A DNA stretch of 39,886 nucleotides, taken from contig CAYQTL010000037.1 in the NCBI GenBank assembly GCA_964420405.1, positions 1-39,886 on the forward strand. The letters run 5' to 3'. A program made the position numbers and the translations under genes. The notes under the pieces are model-generated. The model saw only the letters and a program-made list of their open reading frames with translations. It did not search any database and was not told the DNA's origin. This document shows, piece after piece, positions 22,071-30,086 of this stretch. Position 1 is the first letter of the stretch. Every line of letters begins with the position of its first letter. Source of the stretch: CAYQTL01 sp964420405. GTDB taxonomy: Bacteria > Acidobacteriota > Thermoanaerobaculia > Thermoanaerobaculales > Sulfomarinibacteraceae.

Positions 22071-22999
22071 GCGCGCGCGTCTCCACCGAGTGGCTCTCGG
22101 GCTGCTCGGGCTGCCACGTGGCGATGGTCGACCTGCACGAGAAGCTGGTCGGCCTCGCCGAAGAGGTCGACTTCGTGCGGGTGCCGGTGCTGATGGACGA
22201 GAAGGGCTACCCGAAGGCCGACGTCGGCATCGTCGAGGGCGCGGTCCGCAGCGAGCACGACCGCGAGGCCCTCGAGCGCATGCGCGACAGCGTCACCACG
22301 CTGGTGGCGTTCGGCAGCTGCGCGGTGTACGGGGGGCCTTCGGGCCTCGGCTGGCTGCACGACCGGGACGACGTCATGGCCGCGGTGTACGACGGTGGGC
22401 CCACCAACCCCGGCGGCGAGCGCCCGGACGCCGACGCACCGCGGCTGGAGGACTCGGTGGTCCCGATCGACGAGGTCGTCGAGGTGGACTTCTACCTGCC
22501 GGGCTGCCCGCCCCACCCGTACTTCATCGCCGCCAGCCTCCGTCGTGCCCTCGGCGCCGGCGACCTGGATCTGACGCCGATGACGGTGTGCGCCGAGTGC
22601 CCACGGACGATGCACCGGCGGGACGACATCCGGCTGCAGAAGGCGACGGTGACCGCCGACAAGAGCGAGATGTGCTTCCTGAGCCAGGGGGTGGTGTGCC
22701 TCGGCTCGGTCACCCTCAACCGGTGCCAGTCGCCGTGCCCGGCCGCCGGCGTCGCCTGTTACGGCTGCGCCGGCCCGTCGCTCGACCTGATCACGGAGCC
22801 GCACCTCGACCTGCGCGGCCAGGTCGCCAGGCGTATGAACATGCTCACCGGCATCCCGGCCGAGGAGGTCGTGAGCTACTTCGAGCAGGACGCCAAGACG
22901 CTGTACGCCTACGCGGTGGCGTCGAAGGTGATCCACGGCAAGCCGACGGTCGAGATGCGCGAGTGGGCCGGCGGCAGCGCGAAGGGGAGGCCGTCATGA
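22067..22999 (+). CDS. [NiFe] hydrogenase small subunit, group 3-like
   Basis: 310 residues from the ATG at 22067 (GGGAGGTG upstream; ATGA overlap with the previous gene). It has no twin-arginine signal, so the enzyme is cytoplasmic. The proximal cluster ligands are Cys13, Cys16 (SGCSGC), Cys85 (GSCAVYGG) and Cys147 (LPGCPPHP). The C-terminal part adds Cys175 and Cys178, then Cys203, 211, 220, 224, 231 and 234, enough for two further clusters. The opening EWLSGCSGCHVAMVDLHEKL matches the MvhG/HoxY type of group 3 cytosolic hydrogenases, with the longer, Cys-rich C-terminus of MvhG. It relays electrons between the NiFe site and the partner ferredoxin protein. Confidence 0.92.
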   Translation: MSARVSTEWLSGCSGCHVAMVDLHEKLVGLAEEVDFVRVPVLMDEKGYPKADVGIVEGAVRSEHDREALERMRDSVTTLVAFGSCAVYGGPSGLGWLHDRDDVMAAVYDGGPTNPGGERPDADAPRLEDSVVPIDEVVEVDFYLPGCPPHPYFIAASLRRALGAGDLDLTPMTVCAECPRTMHRRDDIRLQKATVTADKSEMCFLSQGVVCLGSVTLNRCQSPCPAAGVACYGCAGPSLDLITEPHLDLRGQVARRMNMLTGIPAEEVVSYFEQDAKTLYAYAVASKVIHGKPTVEMREWAGGSAKGRPS

Positions 23000-24405
23000 G
23001 CCCGCGCGTCGTCGTCAACCCCGTCACCCGCATCGAGGGCCACGCCCGGATCATCCTCGAGATCGACGACGGCGGGCAGCTCGCCTCGGGCCACATGCAG
23101 GTGCTCGAGATCCGCGGCTTCGAAAAGCTGCTCGAGGGTATGGAGCTGCTCAAGATGCCGCAGATCACCGCCCGGCTGTGCGGCGTCTGTCCGGCCGCCC
23201 ACCATCTGGTGGCGACGATCGGCATCGAGCGGGGCCTGGGCGTCGAGCCGCCGGCCGACGCGCGGCTGCTGCGCGAGCTGCTGTACGCCGGCCACGTGCT
23301 GCACTCCCACGCGCTGTCGAACTTCGTGCTCACCGGGCCGGACCTGCTGCTCGGCGTCGACGCCCCGGCCGAGAGCCGCAACGTGTTCTCCCTGCTGAGG
23401 GTGAACCCCGAGCTGTCGAAGAAGCTGCTGCGGGTCCGCAGCATCGGCCAGCGCGTGGTCGAGCTGGTGGGAGGCCGCGGCGTCCACCCCGTGGCGGCGG
23501 TTCCCGGCGGCATGTCGGTGCGGCCCGACGCCGAGAAGCTCGGCGTGATGGCGGGCTGGGGCGGCGAGGCGACGGCGATCCTCGAGGAGCTCGGCGAGGT
23601 GCTACGGGCCAAGCTGGAGGCACTCGCCCCGCTGGCGGAGGCGACGCGGCTGCCGTACCACTCGCTGGCCATGTCCAACGGTGGCGCGGTCGACCTGCTC
23701 GACGGCGACTGGGTGGTGGTCGACGAGGCCGGCGCCGAGGAGCGGCGGTTCGCCGGGGCCGACTACGGCGATCACCTCGTCGAGCACGTCATGCCGGGCT
23801 CGTACATGAAGAGCGTCCACCTCAAGGGACCAGAGGAGAAGCGGTTCTTCGTCGGCCCGCTGGCGCGGCTCAACGTCAACACCACCATCGGCTCTCCCAA
23901 GGCCCAGGCGGCCCTGGACGCCTTCCGGGCGGCGGGAACGCCCCGGCTGTCGGCGGTGGACTTCATCGAGGCACGGTGGATCGACATGGTCCACTGCGCC
24001 GAGCGCATCGCCGCCATCGCCGGCGGCGAGCTCGGCGACGGCCCGGTCCGGGTGCCGGTGCCGGCACCCGCCGCCGGCCGCTACGTCGGCGTCGTCGAGG
24101 CGCCGCGGGGTATCCTGGTCCACGACTACACCGCCGACGACGACGGCCGGGTCGCCGCCGTCAACCTGATCGTCGCGACCCAGAACAACTACGACGCCAT
24201 CGACGAGGCGGTGTCGGGGCTGGCGCGCCACTTCCTGCCGGCCGGCGACGACGCGACCCTGCTCAACGGCGTCGAGTTCGCCATGCGGTGCTTCGACCCG
24301 TGCCTCGCCTGCGCCACCCACACCGCCGGCCGGATGCCGCTCGAGATCCGGCTGGTCCGCGGCGGCGAGGTGCTGCGCACCATCACCCGGGAGGCGGCGT
24401 CATGA
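22996..24405 (+). CDS. [NiFe] hydrogenase large (catalytic) subunit, group 3-like
   Basis: 469 residues from the ATG at 22996, overlapping the small-subunit stop (ATGA). The four Ni-Fe cysteines are present: LCGVC (Cys62, Cys65) and DPCLAC (Cys436, Cys439). The proton-transfer glutamate in RIEGHA is Glu14. His442 in DPCLACATH is followed by 27 residues, the extension normally cut off by a maturation protease such as the one encoded downstream. The sequence KMPQITARLCGVCPAAHHL and the N-terminus RIEGHARI resemble MvhA/HoxH-type group 3 enzymes. It splits or forms H2 in the cytoplasm. Subgroup placement needs a tree. Confidence 0.95.
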   Translation: MSPRVVVNPVTRIEGHARIILEIDDGGQLASGHMQVLEIRGFEKLLEGMELLKMPQITARLCGVCPAAHHLVATIGIERGLGVEPPADARLLRELLYAGHVLHSHALSNFVLTGPDLLLGVDAPAESRNVFSLLRVNPELSKKLLRVRSIGQRVVELVGGRGVHPVAAVPGGMSVRPDAEKLGVMAGWGGEATAILEELGEVLRAKLEALAPLAEATRLPYHSLAMSNGGAVDLLDGDWVVVDEAGAEERRFAGADYGDHLVEHVMPGSYMKSVHLKGPEEKRFFVGPLARLNVNTTIGSPKAQAALDAFRAAGTPRLSAVDFIEARWIDMVHCAERIAAIAGGELGDGPVRVPVPAPAAGRYVGVVEAPRGILVHDYTADDDGRVAAVNLIVATQNNYDAIDEAVSGLARHFLPAGDDATLLNGVEFAMRCFDPCLACATHTAGRMPLEIRLVRGGEVLRTITREAAS

Positions 24406-25130
24406 TCCAGATCGCCATCGACGAGAAGGCCTGCGTCTCCTGCACCCTGTGCGAGGAGATCTGCCCGACCGACGTGTTCCGCTTCGACCACGACCGTGGC
24501 GTGCCGGAGGTGGTCCGCCCGGCCGAGTGCTTCGGCTGCCTGAGCTGCACGGAGATCTGCCCGTCCCGCTGCATCGCCCACGAGGGCGTCGAGCGGTCGG
24601 AGGCGCACTACCACGACCCCTACGCGCTGCACCTGGCGGGCCGGCTCGGCACCGCCGAGTCGACCGTCTACTCGGTCCCGGAGGACGGCGCCAGCCGAGC
24701 CAAGGCGCTCGAGGACCTCGGCGTGCGGCTGCGCTCGGTGGCGGAGGTGTTCCGGCGCACCCTCGGCGGCTCGTTGCCCGCCGTCGGCACCATGGCCGGC
24801 CGGACCCTCGCCCGACATCTGCCGCGCTACCGCGAGCCGAAGGGCCTCGAGGAGGCCCTCGCCCTCGCCATGACCCAGTTCGCCCCGGCGTGGGAGCTCA
24901 ACCCGACGCTGGACGGCGACGACCTGACGATCACGATCGGCCGATGTGCGGTCCGCGACGTCTGCCGCCGCGAGGGCCTGGAGCTCGGCGAGGAGATGTG
25001 CGTCCTGTTCTACAACTACCTGGCGGGCTACGTCGGCCGGATGGGACGGGTGCGGCTCAAGCTGGCCGACGCCGAGCGCGGCTGGGAGGGCTGCACCTAC
25101 CGGGTGAAGGTGTTCGAAGGGGCGAGGTGA
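24402..25130 (+). CDS. 2[4Fe-4S] ferredoxin fused to a hydrogenase-accessory domain
   Basis: 242 residues from the ATG at 24402 (ATGA overlap with the large subunit). The N-terminal ferredoxin has two complete cluster motifs: Cys11-14-17-21 and Cys43-46-49-53. After a linker, residues about 105-242 repeat the domain of the first operon gene: GSLPAVGTMAG, EEALALAMTQ, then Cys182, Cys200 and Cys231 with spacing identical to Cys103, 121 and 152 there. The fusion links electron transfer directly to the unknown domain. It is likely to be the electron-carrying partner of the small subunit, as the operon has no diaphorase or F420-binding subunit. Its stop overlaps the protease start (GTGA). Confidence 0.88.
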   Translation: MIQIAIDEKACVSCTLCEEICPTDVFRFDHDRGVPEVVRPAECFGCLSCTEICPSRCIAHEGVERSEAHYHDPYALHLAGRLGTAESTVYSVPEDGASRAKALEDLGVRLRSVAEVFRRTLGGSLPAVGTMAGRTLARHLPRYREPKGLEEALALAMTQFAPAWELNPTLDGDDLTITIGRCAVRDVCRREGLELGEEMCVLFYNYLAGYVGRMGRVRLKLADAERGWEGCTYRVKVFEGAR

Positions 25131-25669
25131 TCGCGGACCGGCGCCGCGCGCGGCTCGCGGTGGTCGGGATCGGCAACGACCTCGCCGGCGACGACGGCGT
25201 CGGCGTGGTCGTCGCCGAGCGGCTGCGGGCGCGCTTCAGGTCTCGCGACGACGTCCTCGTGGAGACCCTCGCGGGCGACCCGTTCGCCGTCGCCGACCTG
25301 CTCGGCGACGCCGAACGGTTCGTCTTCCTCGACGCGATCGCCGGCGGGACGCCCGGCGAGCTGCGCCGCCTGCGCGCGGCGCCGCGGGCGTTCGCGCCGT
25401 CGATGCACCACACCGACATCGGCACCGTGATGGCGAGCCTGGCGGCCCTCGAGGTGGTGACGCCGTTCCCACCGTGGGAGATCCTCGGGGTGGTGATCGA
25501 CCCCCCCGAGGAGCTCGGAGAGGGCCTCAGCCCGGCCGTCGCCGCCGCCGCCGAGCGCCTCGAGCGGGAGGTCGTCGCGATGGTGGAGGGCGACCGCCCC
25601 TGCCGTTCCGATCCCGGTCCCGTTCCGGAACCCGATCCCGATCCCGATCCCGATCCCGAACGAGTGTGA
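25127..25669 (+). CDS. Hydrogenase maturation protease (HyaD/HycI/FrcD type)
   Basis: 180 residues from the GTG at 25127, overlapping the ferredoxin stop (GTGA). The opening VVGIGNDLAGDDGVGVVVAERL is the family signature and carries the first nickel-sensing acid. A second acid lies in VFLDAIAGG and the conserved histidines in MHHTDIG. The protease removes the C-terminal peptide after His442 of the large subunit once nickel is in place. The last ~12 residues (PVPEPDPDPDPDPERV region) are encoded by a hexamer tract (25605-25660), so the natural C-terminus probably lay earlier and has been extended. The Hyp maturation genes are not in the window. Confidence 0.92.
   Translation: MIADRRRARLAVVGIGNDLAGDDGVGVVVAERLRARFRSRDDVLVETLAGDPFAVADLLGDAERFVFLDAIAGGTPGELRRLRAAPRAFAPSMHHTDIGTVMASLAALEVVTPFPPWEILGVVIDPPEELGEGLSPAVAAAAERLEREVVAMVEGDRPCRSDPGPVPEPDPDPDPDPERV
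25605..25660. repeat. Hexamer tract inside the 3' end of the protease gene
   Basis: Variants CCGATC, CCGGTC and CCGTTC followed by four perfect (CCGATC) units. Read in frame it gives the Asp-Pro tail of the protease. Confidence 0.9.
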
Positions 25670-25670
25670 A

Positions 25671-25698
25671 GGTCCGATGGTGGCCTTTGGATCGGACC
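25671..25698 (+). terminator. Hairpin just after the hydrogenase operon
   Basis: GGTCCGAT and ATCGGACC (8 bp, perfect) flank a 12-base loop, beginning one base after the protease stop. No T-run, but the position suits the operon end. Confidence 0.6.
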
Positions 25699-25831
25699 GG
25701 GCGTCCGTCGCCCCGGATCCGCGGGGCGGCAGCGCGTCTCCACTCCCGCCCGCCACCCCCCGGTGGGCTCTCCCGATTCCCTCCCCGCGACCTCCACACC
25801 CTCACATGCGCGGGCTCGGGACCGGTGGCTT

Positions 25832-27622
25832 TCAGCCGCCGTGATGGGCCACGAAGGAGCGGGCGCCGTCGGGGCCCATGTACTTGGCGAGGGTGGCGGC
25901 GGGCGTGCGGCGCAGGTCGACCAGGATCAGGACGTCGAGCACGTTGGAGAACTCCGGGTCGACGTTGAACCCGAGCAGGGCGCCGCCGAGCTTCAGGTAC
26001 TGCTTGAGCAGGATCGGCACTCCCTTGCCGTCGGCCTCGATCTCGGCGATGAACTGGCTCACCTCGTCGAGCGACCCGAGGTCGGCCGCGCCGCGACGGA
26101 TCACCCTCGACGGCCGCTCGCGGAACGGCGTCCGCGGCCGCACCCAGCGGGCGAACCGGTGGCGGCCGAGGTTGTGCTTCAAAAAGGCCACCAGCAGCTG
26201 CTGGGAGGCGGTGTGGTAGTCCGCGGAGATGCTCACCGGCCCGAACAGGGTCGCGCACTCGGGCTCGCGGACGACGTACCGCCCGATCCCCTTCCACAGC
26301 AGCAGCAGCCCGGTGAAGCTGCGCTGGTACTCGGGCCGGATGAATGAGCGTCCCATCTCCAGCGACGGACCCATGGCCTCGAAGAGGCGCGGCGCGAACC
26401 GGAACAGAGTCGAGGTGTACAGCCCCCGCATCCCCTCGGAGGCGACCAGCCGGTCGGCCCGGCCGATGCGGTAGGCCCCGACCAGCTCGCGCCGATCCGC
26501 GTGCCAGATGAACAGGTGCTCGTAGCTCTCGTCGAAGCGGTCGAGGTCGAGCTCGCGCCCGGTCCCCTCGCCGACGGCGCGGAAGGTGACCTCCCGCAGC
26601 CGGCCGATCTCGCGCAGCACCGCCGGGATCCGGGGGGCGTCCGCGACCCACACCTGTTGCGGGCCGTTGGCCGCCAGGAGTGCCCCGGCCGGCAGGTTCG
26701 CGATCTCCCCGGCGAGGTCGTCGGCGGAGACCGGTTCGACCACCGGCGCCGCCTCCTGCGGCGTGCGCCGCGGCTGGACAGGGGAGGCGGAGGCCGCCGG
26801 CCGGGCCGCCAGGATCTCGACCCGGCGGCGCAGGGCGTCGACCACCTCGGCGTCGCTGCCGAGCGGCTCGAGCCGCGAGTACGGCACCGGGGAGCCGACC
26901 CGCACCTCGAGGGCGCGCCCCCGCCGCGCCAGCAGCTCCCGGGGCAGCATCGCGGTCCGCAGCGCCGGGTGGACCATGCCGACGAGCTGGAAGAGCGGAC
27001 GGTTGCGGCCGGGGAACCACACCGGCACCGCTGGGCACCGCGCGCGCCGGATCAGGCGCCCCGCGGTGGGGAGCCAGCGGGGGTCGACGACCGCCCGTTG
27101 GCTGAGATGCAGATGGGCGACCTCGCCCGCCGGAAACAGCGCCAGCATGCCGCCGTCGGCGAGCCACCGTGCCGCGCTACGCAGCCCGGCGAGGCTCCTG
27201 CGCGGCGAGTCGCGCCGCTCGAACGGGTCGACGAGGAAGAAGATCTCGGCCAGCTGGGGGATCCGGCCCAGCAATCGGTTCGCCATCAGCCGGACGTCCG
27301 GACGCACCCGCAGCAGCATCAACGCCAGCGCGAGACCCTCGATCCCTCCGAACGGGTGGTTGGCCACCACTACAGCCGGCCCGGTCGCCGGGATCCGCGC
27401 CAGATCGCCGTCGTCGACCAGGAGCCGGACGTCGAACCGCTCCATCGTGCGCTCGAGGAACACCACCGGCGGCGCCCCGGACGGCAGGTCGGCGTAGACC
27501 CGCCCCAGCGAGCGCAGGCCGAGCAGCTCCTCGATGGGCGGGCCGACCGTCGCCAGGAGCCGCGACCTGGCCGAGGTCGAGAAGGCGAACGGGGGACGGG
27601 CTTCGGGCTCCATGCTCCTCAT
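25832..27622 (-). CDS. PlsC-type acyltransferase fused to a GNAT N-acyltransferase (OlsF-like)
   Basis: 596 residues from the ATG at 27622, whose ATGA overlaps the upstream stop. The N-terminal ~290 residues are a lysophospholipid acyltransferase-like domain. Its NHPFGGIEG motif (His89, Glu95) takes the place of HX4D, as in hemolysin/OlsF relatives, and PAGEVAHL forms the second block. The C-terminal ~270 residues are a GNAT-fold N-acyltransferase (YEHLFIWHADRRELVGAYRIG, EMGRSFIRPEYQRS, GPVSISADY). That order is the layout of OlsF-type aminolipid synthases, which N-acylate an amino acid and then add a second acyl chain. The last gene of a coupled operon behind the VTT-ATP-grasp fusion. Which amino acid or headgroup is used is not evident. 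Confidence 0.85.
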   Translation of the reverse strand: MRSMEPEARPPFAFSTSARSRLLATVGPPIEELLGLRSLGRVYADLPSGAPPVVFLERTMERFDVRLLVDDGDLARIPATGPAVVVANHPFGGIEGLALALMLLRVRPDVRLMANRLLGRIPQLAEIFFLVDPFERRDSPRRSLAGLRSAARWLADGGMLALFPAGEVAHLHLSQRAVVDPRWLPTAGRLIRRARCPAVPVWFPGRNRPLFQLVGMVHPALRTAMLPRELLARRGRALEVRVGSPVPYSRLEPLGSDAEVVDALRRRVEILAARPAASASPVQPRRTPQEAAPVVEPVSADDLAGEIANLPAGALLAANGPQQVWVADAPRIPAVLREIGRLREVTFRAVGEGTGRELDLDRFDESYEHLFIWHADRRELVGAYRIGRADRLVASEGMRGLYTSTLFRFAPRLFEAMGPSLEMGRSFIRPEYQRSFTGLLLLWKGIGRYVVREPECATLFGPVSISADYHTASQQLLVAFLKHNLGRHRFARWVRPRTPFRERPSRVIRRGAADLGSLDEVSQFIAEIEADGKGVPILLKQYLKLGGALLGFNVDPEFSNVLDVLILVDLRRTPAATLAKYMGPDGARSFVAHHGG

Positions 27623-29307
27623 CTCGCCGGCGGGTAGCTCCGGGCGAGCCGGCGATACCGCCAATAGTCGCCCAGAACCCGTCCCAACGCGACAGGCGCG
27701 TGACCGTGACGGCGGCTGTCGGCGCCGATCTCGAACAGCACCCCGACCTGGCGCAGCAGGGTGCGGTAGGCGTCCAGCAGCCCCGCCGAGGCGTCCCAGA
27801 TGTGGGTCGCCTCGGCCGAGGCGCCGTTGACCTCGACGATCTGCAGGTCCTCGCCGGCCAGGAACCGGTCGAGATCCGAGAAGCGGACGTCGAAACGGCC
27901 GAAGCGGAAGCCCGGCATCGAGCGCGCGATCTCCTCGATCCGGTCGGCGAGGGCCGCCGTCACGAGGTGGTTCCCGTCGCGGAACACCGCCCCCTGACAG
28001 TGGTTGCCGGCGAACACCAGCGGCACCCGCTCGCCGGCCGCCGGCACCCTGCCGAGCTGCCCGCGGTGGCGACGGCGGTAGACGGACGCGAGACGGCGGG
28101 CGCGCGGATCATCGGCGATCAGCTCGGAGACGGTCCGGGCGCCGTCGCCGACCAGCTCTGGAAAGAGCTTCAGGGTCAGGGAGAAGACCTCGCCGCGGTC
28201 GCGCCCGGGCGCGAGGAACCACAGGACACCCGCCTCGCGCGCGTCCCGCAGGTCGCGCCCGTCGCAGCCGGCCGGCGTCGGCCCTCCCACGAGGCGCTGC
28301 AGCACCACCCTGCCGCCGGCGGGAAAACCGCGCAGGTACCCGGCGAGCTCCGACAGGTCACGGACCGGCTGCACCCCGGCGCCGCGCTGGCCGACATCCG
28401 GCTTCGCCACCACCGGAAGCCCGATCCCGGTGTCGCCGAGCGCCCGCAGAGCGTGGCGGCACGCTGCTTCGACGTCGCCGCCCGGACCGGGTGCGGCGAC
28501 GACCACGTACGGCGCGACCCACCGCCGGTGCGGGTCGCCGACCAGGTCGAGGATCGCGCTCTTCGACTCGCCAACGAAGCCTCCACTGTAGATCGACGGG
28601 TTGGCGGCGGTGGGCACCGTGAGGCCCCGGTGGCGCACCGCCAGCCACAGCCACCAGGCCGCGACCGGCGCGTAGAACAGCCACGGCGGCCACAGCTCGA
28701 AGAGCGACACCACCGGCCCCTCCGAAGCTCTCCGGTCGGCGTCGTCGAGCCGTCGTGCGGCGACGCGCTGGGCTCCGACGACGCCGAGCACCGCCAACCC
28801 CGCCGCCGGCCAGCGCAGCTCCCCGAGCAGCGGCATCACCGTCCGGCCGAGATGGACGGTGGCGGTCAGCAGCAGCGCCGTCCAGACCACCGACGCCGCT
28901 GCCGCGACGGCCGCGAACCGCCACAGGGGCGCGCCGGCCACCCCCGCGGCCACGTAGGTCGGCAGCCGCATGCCGGGCACGAACCGCGACAGCACCACCG
29001 CCGTGACGAGGTTGCGCTCGAACCAGCGACCGGCCCGGGCGAGGCGGCCGGGCGTCAGCGGCCCCCGGCCGGACAGCCGGGAACCCAGCGCGCGCCCGAT
29101 CCCGAACAGCCCGATGTCCCCCAGCGCGATGCCCGCCGACAGGCCGACGAGGGCGGTGACGAACGCCATCCGGCCGTCGGCCACGAGCAGGCCGGAGCCG
29201 AGCGTGGTCGGGTCCTCCAGCACCAAGGTCCCGAGGGCGGCGGCGAGCGCCTGCAGCGGAGGGCTGGCGGCGAGGCCGGCGAGCAGCTCCTCGAGCCACG
29301 CGCTCAC
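27619..29307 (-). CDS. VTT/DedA membrane domain fused to an ATP-grasp ligase domain
   Basis: 562 residues from the GTG at 29307, which overlaps the upstream stop (GTGA). Residues about 20-180 form a VTT/DedA membrane domain; the RFVPGMR motif (109-115 region) is the family's conserved RxxPGxR. Two more hydrophobic segments lie at about 200-225. Residues about 245-525 form an ATP-grasp domain: nucleotide-binding VVAKPD (Lys302), GRFDVRF (around Asp473) and the metal-binding IVEVNG (Glu492, Asn494). ATP-grasp enzymes join a carboxylate to an amine through an acyl-phosphate. Joined to a DedA-type lipid-scramblase or transport fold, and followed by an acyltransferase fusion, it may ligate an amino acid to a lipid or precursor at the membrane. 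The role is inferred. Confidence 0.85.
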   Translation of the reverse strand: MSAWLEELLAGLAASPPLQALAAALGTLVLEDPTTLGSGLLVADGRMAFVTALVGLSAGIALGDIGLFGIGRALGSRLSGRGPLTPGRLARAGRWFERNLVTAVVLSRFVPGMRLPTYVAAGVAGAPLWRFAAVAAAASVVWTALLLTATVHLGRTVMPLLGELRWPAAGLAVLGVVGAQRVAARRLDDADRRASEGPVVSLFELWPPWLFYAPVAAWWLWLAVRHRGLTVPTAANPSIYSGGFVGESKSAILDLVGDPHRRWVAPYVVVAAPGPGGDVEAACRHALRALGDTGIGLPVVAKPDVGQRGAGVQPVRDLSELAGYLRGFPAGGRVVLQRLVGGPTPAGCDGRDLRDAREAGVLWFLAPGRDRGEVFSLTLKLFPELVGDGARTVSELIADDPRARRLASVYRRRHRGQLGRVPAAGERVPLVFAGNHCQGAVFRDGNHLVTAALADRIEEIARSMPGFRFGRFDVRFSDLDRFLAGEDLQIVEVNGASAEATHIWDASAGLLDAYRTLLRQVGVLFEIGADSRRHGHAPVALGRVLGDYWRYRRLARSYPPAR

Positions 29308-30086
29308 GATGGCGGAGCCCTGGGGCGGGGAGGGACGTCCGCCAGGTCCATCCGCAGCGCGGCGGCCGGGCGGGCCGGGTCGACCCCGCCGTCGCCGTGG
29401 CGCGGCCACCAGCGCAGCTCGACGGCGCCGTCGCCGGGCCGCAGGTCGACCTGACTGACGCTGCGGGTGGCCGACAGCGCGCGGGTCATCAGCGGCGACC
29501 ACTCGCGCAGGCCCGGCACCTCCAGGAGGTTGAAGGCCGGCACGCCCGCGACCTCGGCCGCGCCCTCTCGGAGCCACGCCCGGAACCGCTCACGACGCCA
29601 GCCGAGCACCTCGGAGGTCCGCCAGAACGACGAGCTCGCCAGCGACCACCCGTCCGGCAGGTGTCGGCGGCGGACAGTCCGCGGCCGCCGCCAGCTCAGC
29701 TCGACGCCCGCCGCCGGCGTCAGCACCAGCAGCGTGAACGACGGGTACGGCGACGGGTCGAGACCTCGCTCCAGCCACCGGACCGCGTCCGCGGCCGGCC
29801 GGTCGAGCAGCGTGGGGATGATGCTGCCGCGGCTCGGGACGTCGTCGCGCCCCAGCAGCTCGAGGTCCTCGGGCGCGTAGCCGTTGAGCAGGCACGCGGC
29901 GACGCCCAGCTCCGACGCGCCGCTCCACGTGCCGCCGCGCTCGCCGTCCGCCGGCCCGATCCAGCGGACGCCGCCGGGCGTGACGCGCGCCGCCGGCGGG
30001 CACTCCGGGGCGCGGCTCCAGCGCTCGTCGCGGTTCATCGTCACGAGCACCCGCCCCGGGTCACGAAGGACGGTGACGGTGCACAT
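29304..30086 (-). CDS. NRDE family protein (TANGO2-like, N-terminal Cys)
   Basis: 260 residues from the ATG at 30086, which overlaps the DinB stop (TGATG). The start MCTVTVLRDPGRVLVTMNRDER contains the family's eponymous NRDE (18-21), and Cys2 is placed as the N-terminal nucleophile of the Ntn-hydrolase fold. Other family patterns are GGTWSGASELGVAACLLNGY and RGSIIPTLL. The substrate of bacterial NRDE proteins is unknown; animal TANGO2 relatives are linked to heme or lipid handling. It lies in a coupled operon with the VTT-ATP-grasp and acyltransferase fusions, so a role near lipid modification is possible. It is not EgtC, the amidotransferase-like hydrolase of ergothioneine synthesis. Confidence 0.88.
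   Translation of the reverse strand: MCTVTVLRDPGRVLVTMNRDERWSRAPECPPAARVTPGGVRWIGPADGERGGTWSGASELGVAACLLNGYAPEDLELLGRDDVPSRGSIIPTLLDRPAADAVRWLERGLDPSPYPSFTLLVLTPAAGVELSWRRPRTVRRRHLPDGWSLASSSFWRTSEVLGWRRERFRAWLREGAAEVAGVPAFNLLEVPGLREWSPLMTRALSATRSVSQVDLRPGDGAVELRWWPRHGDGGVDPARPAAALRMDLADVPPRPRAPPS

Noticed and set aside
29304..30086. NRDE protein as EgtC of the ergothioneine pathway
   Set aside because: EgtC is a class II glutamine amidotransferase-type hydrolase; this protein has the NRDE signature instead and belongs to a different operon from egtD-egtB.
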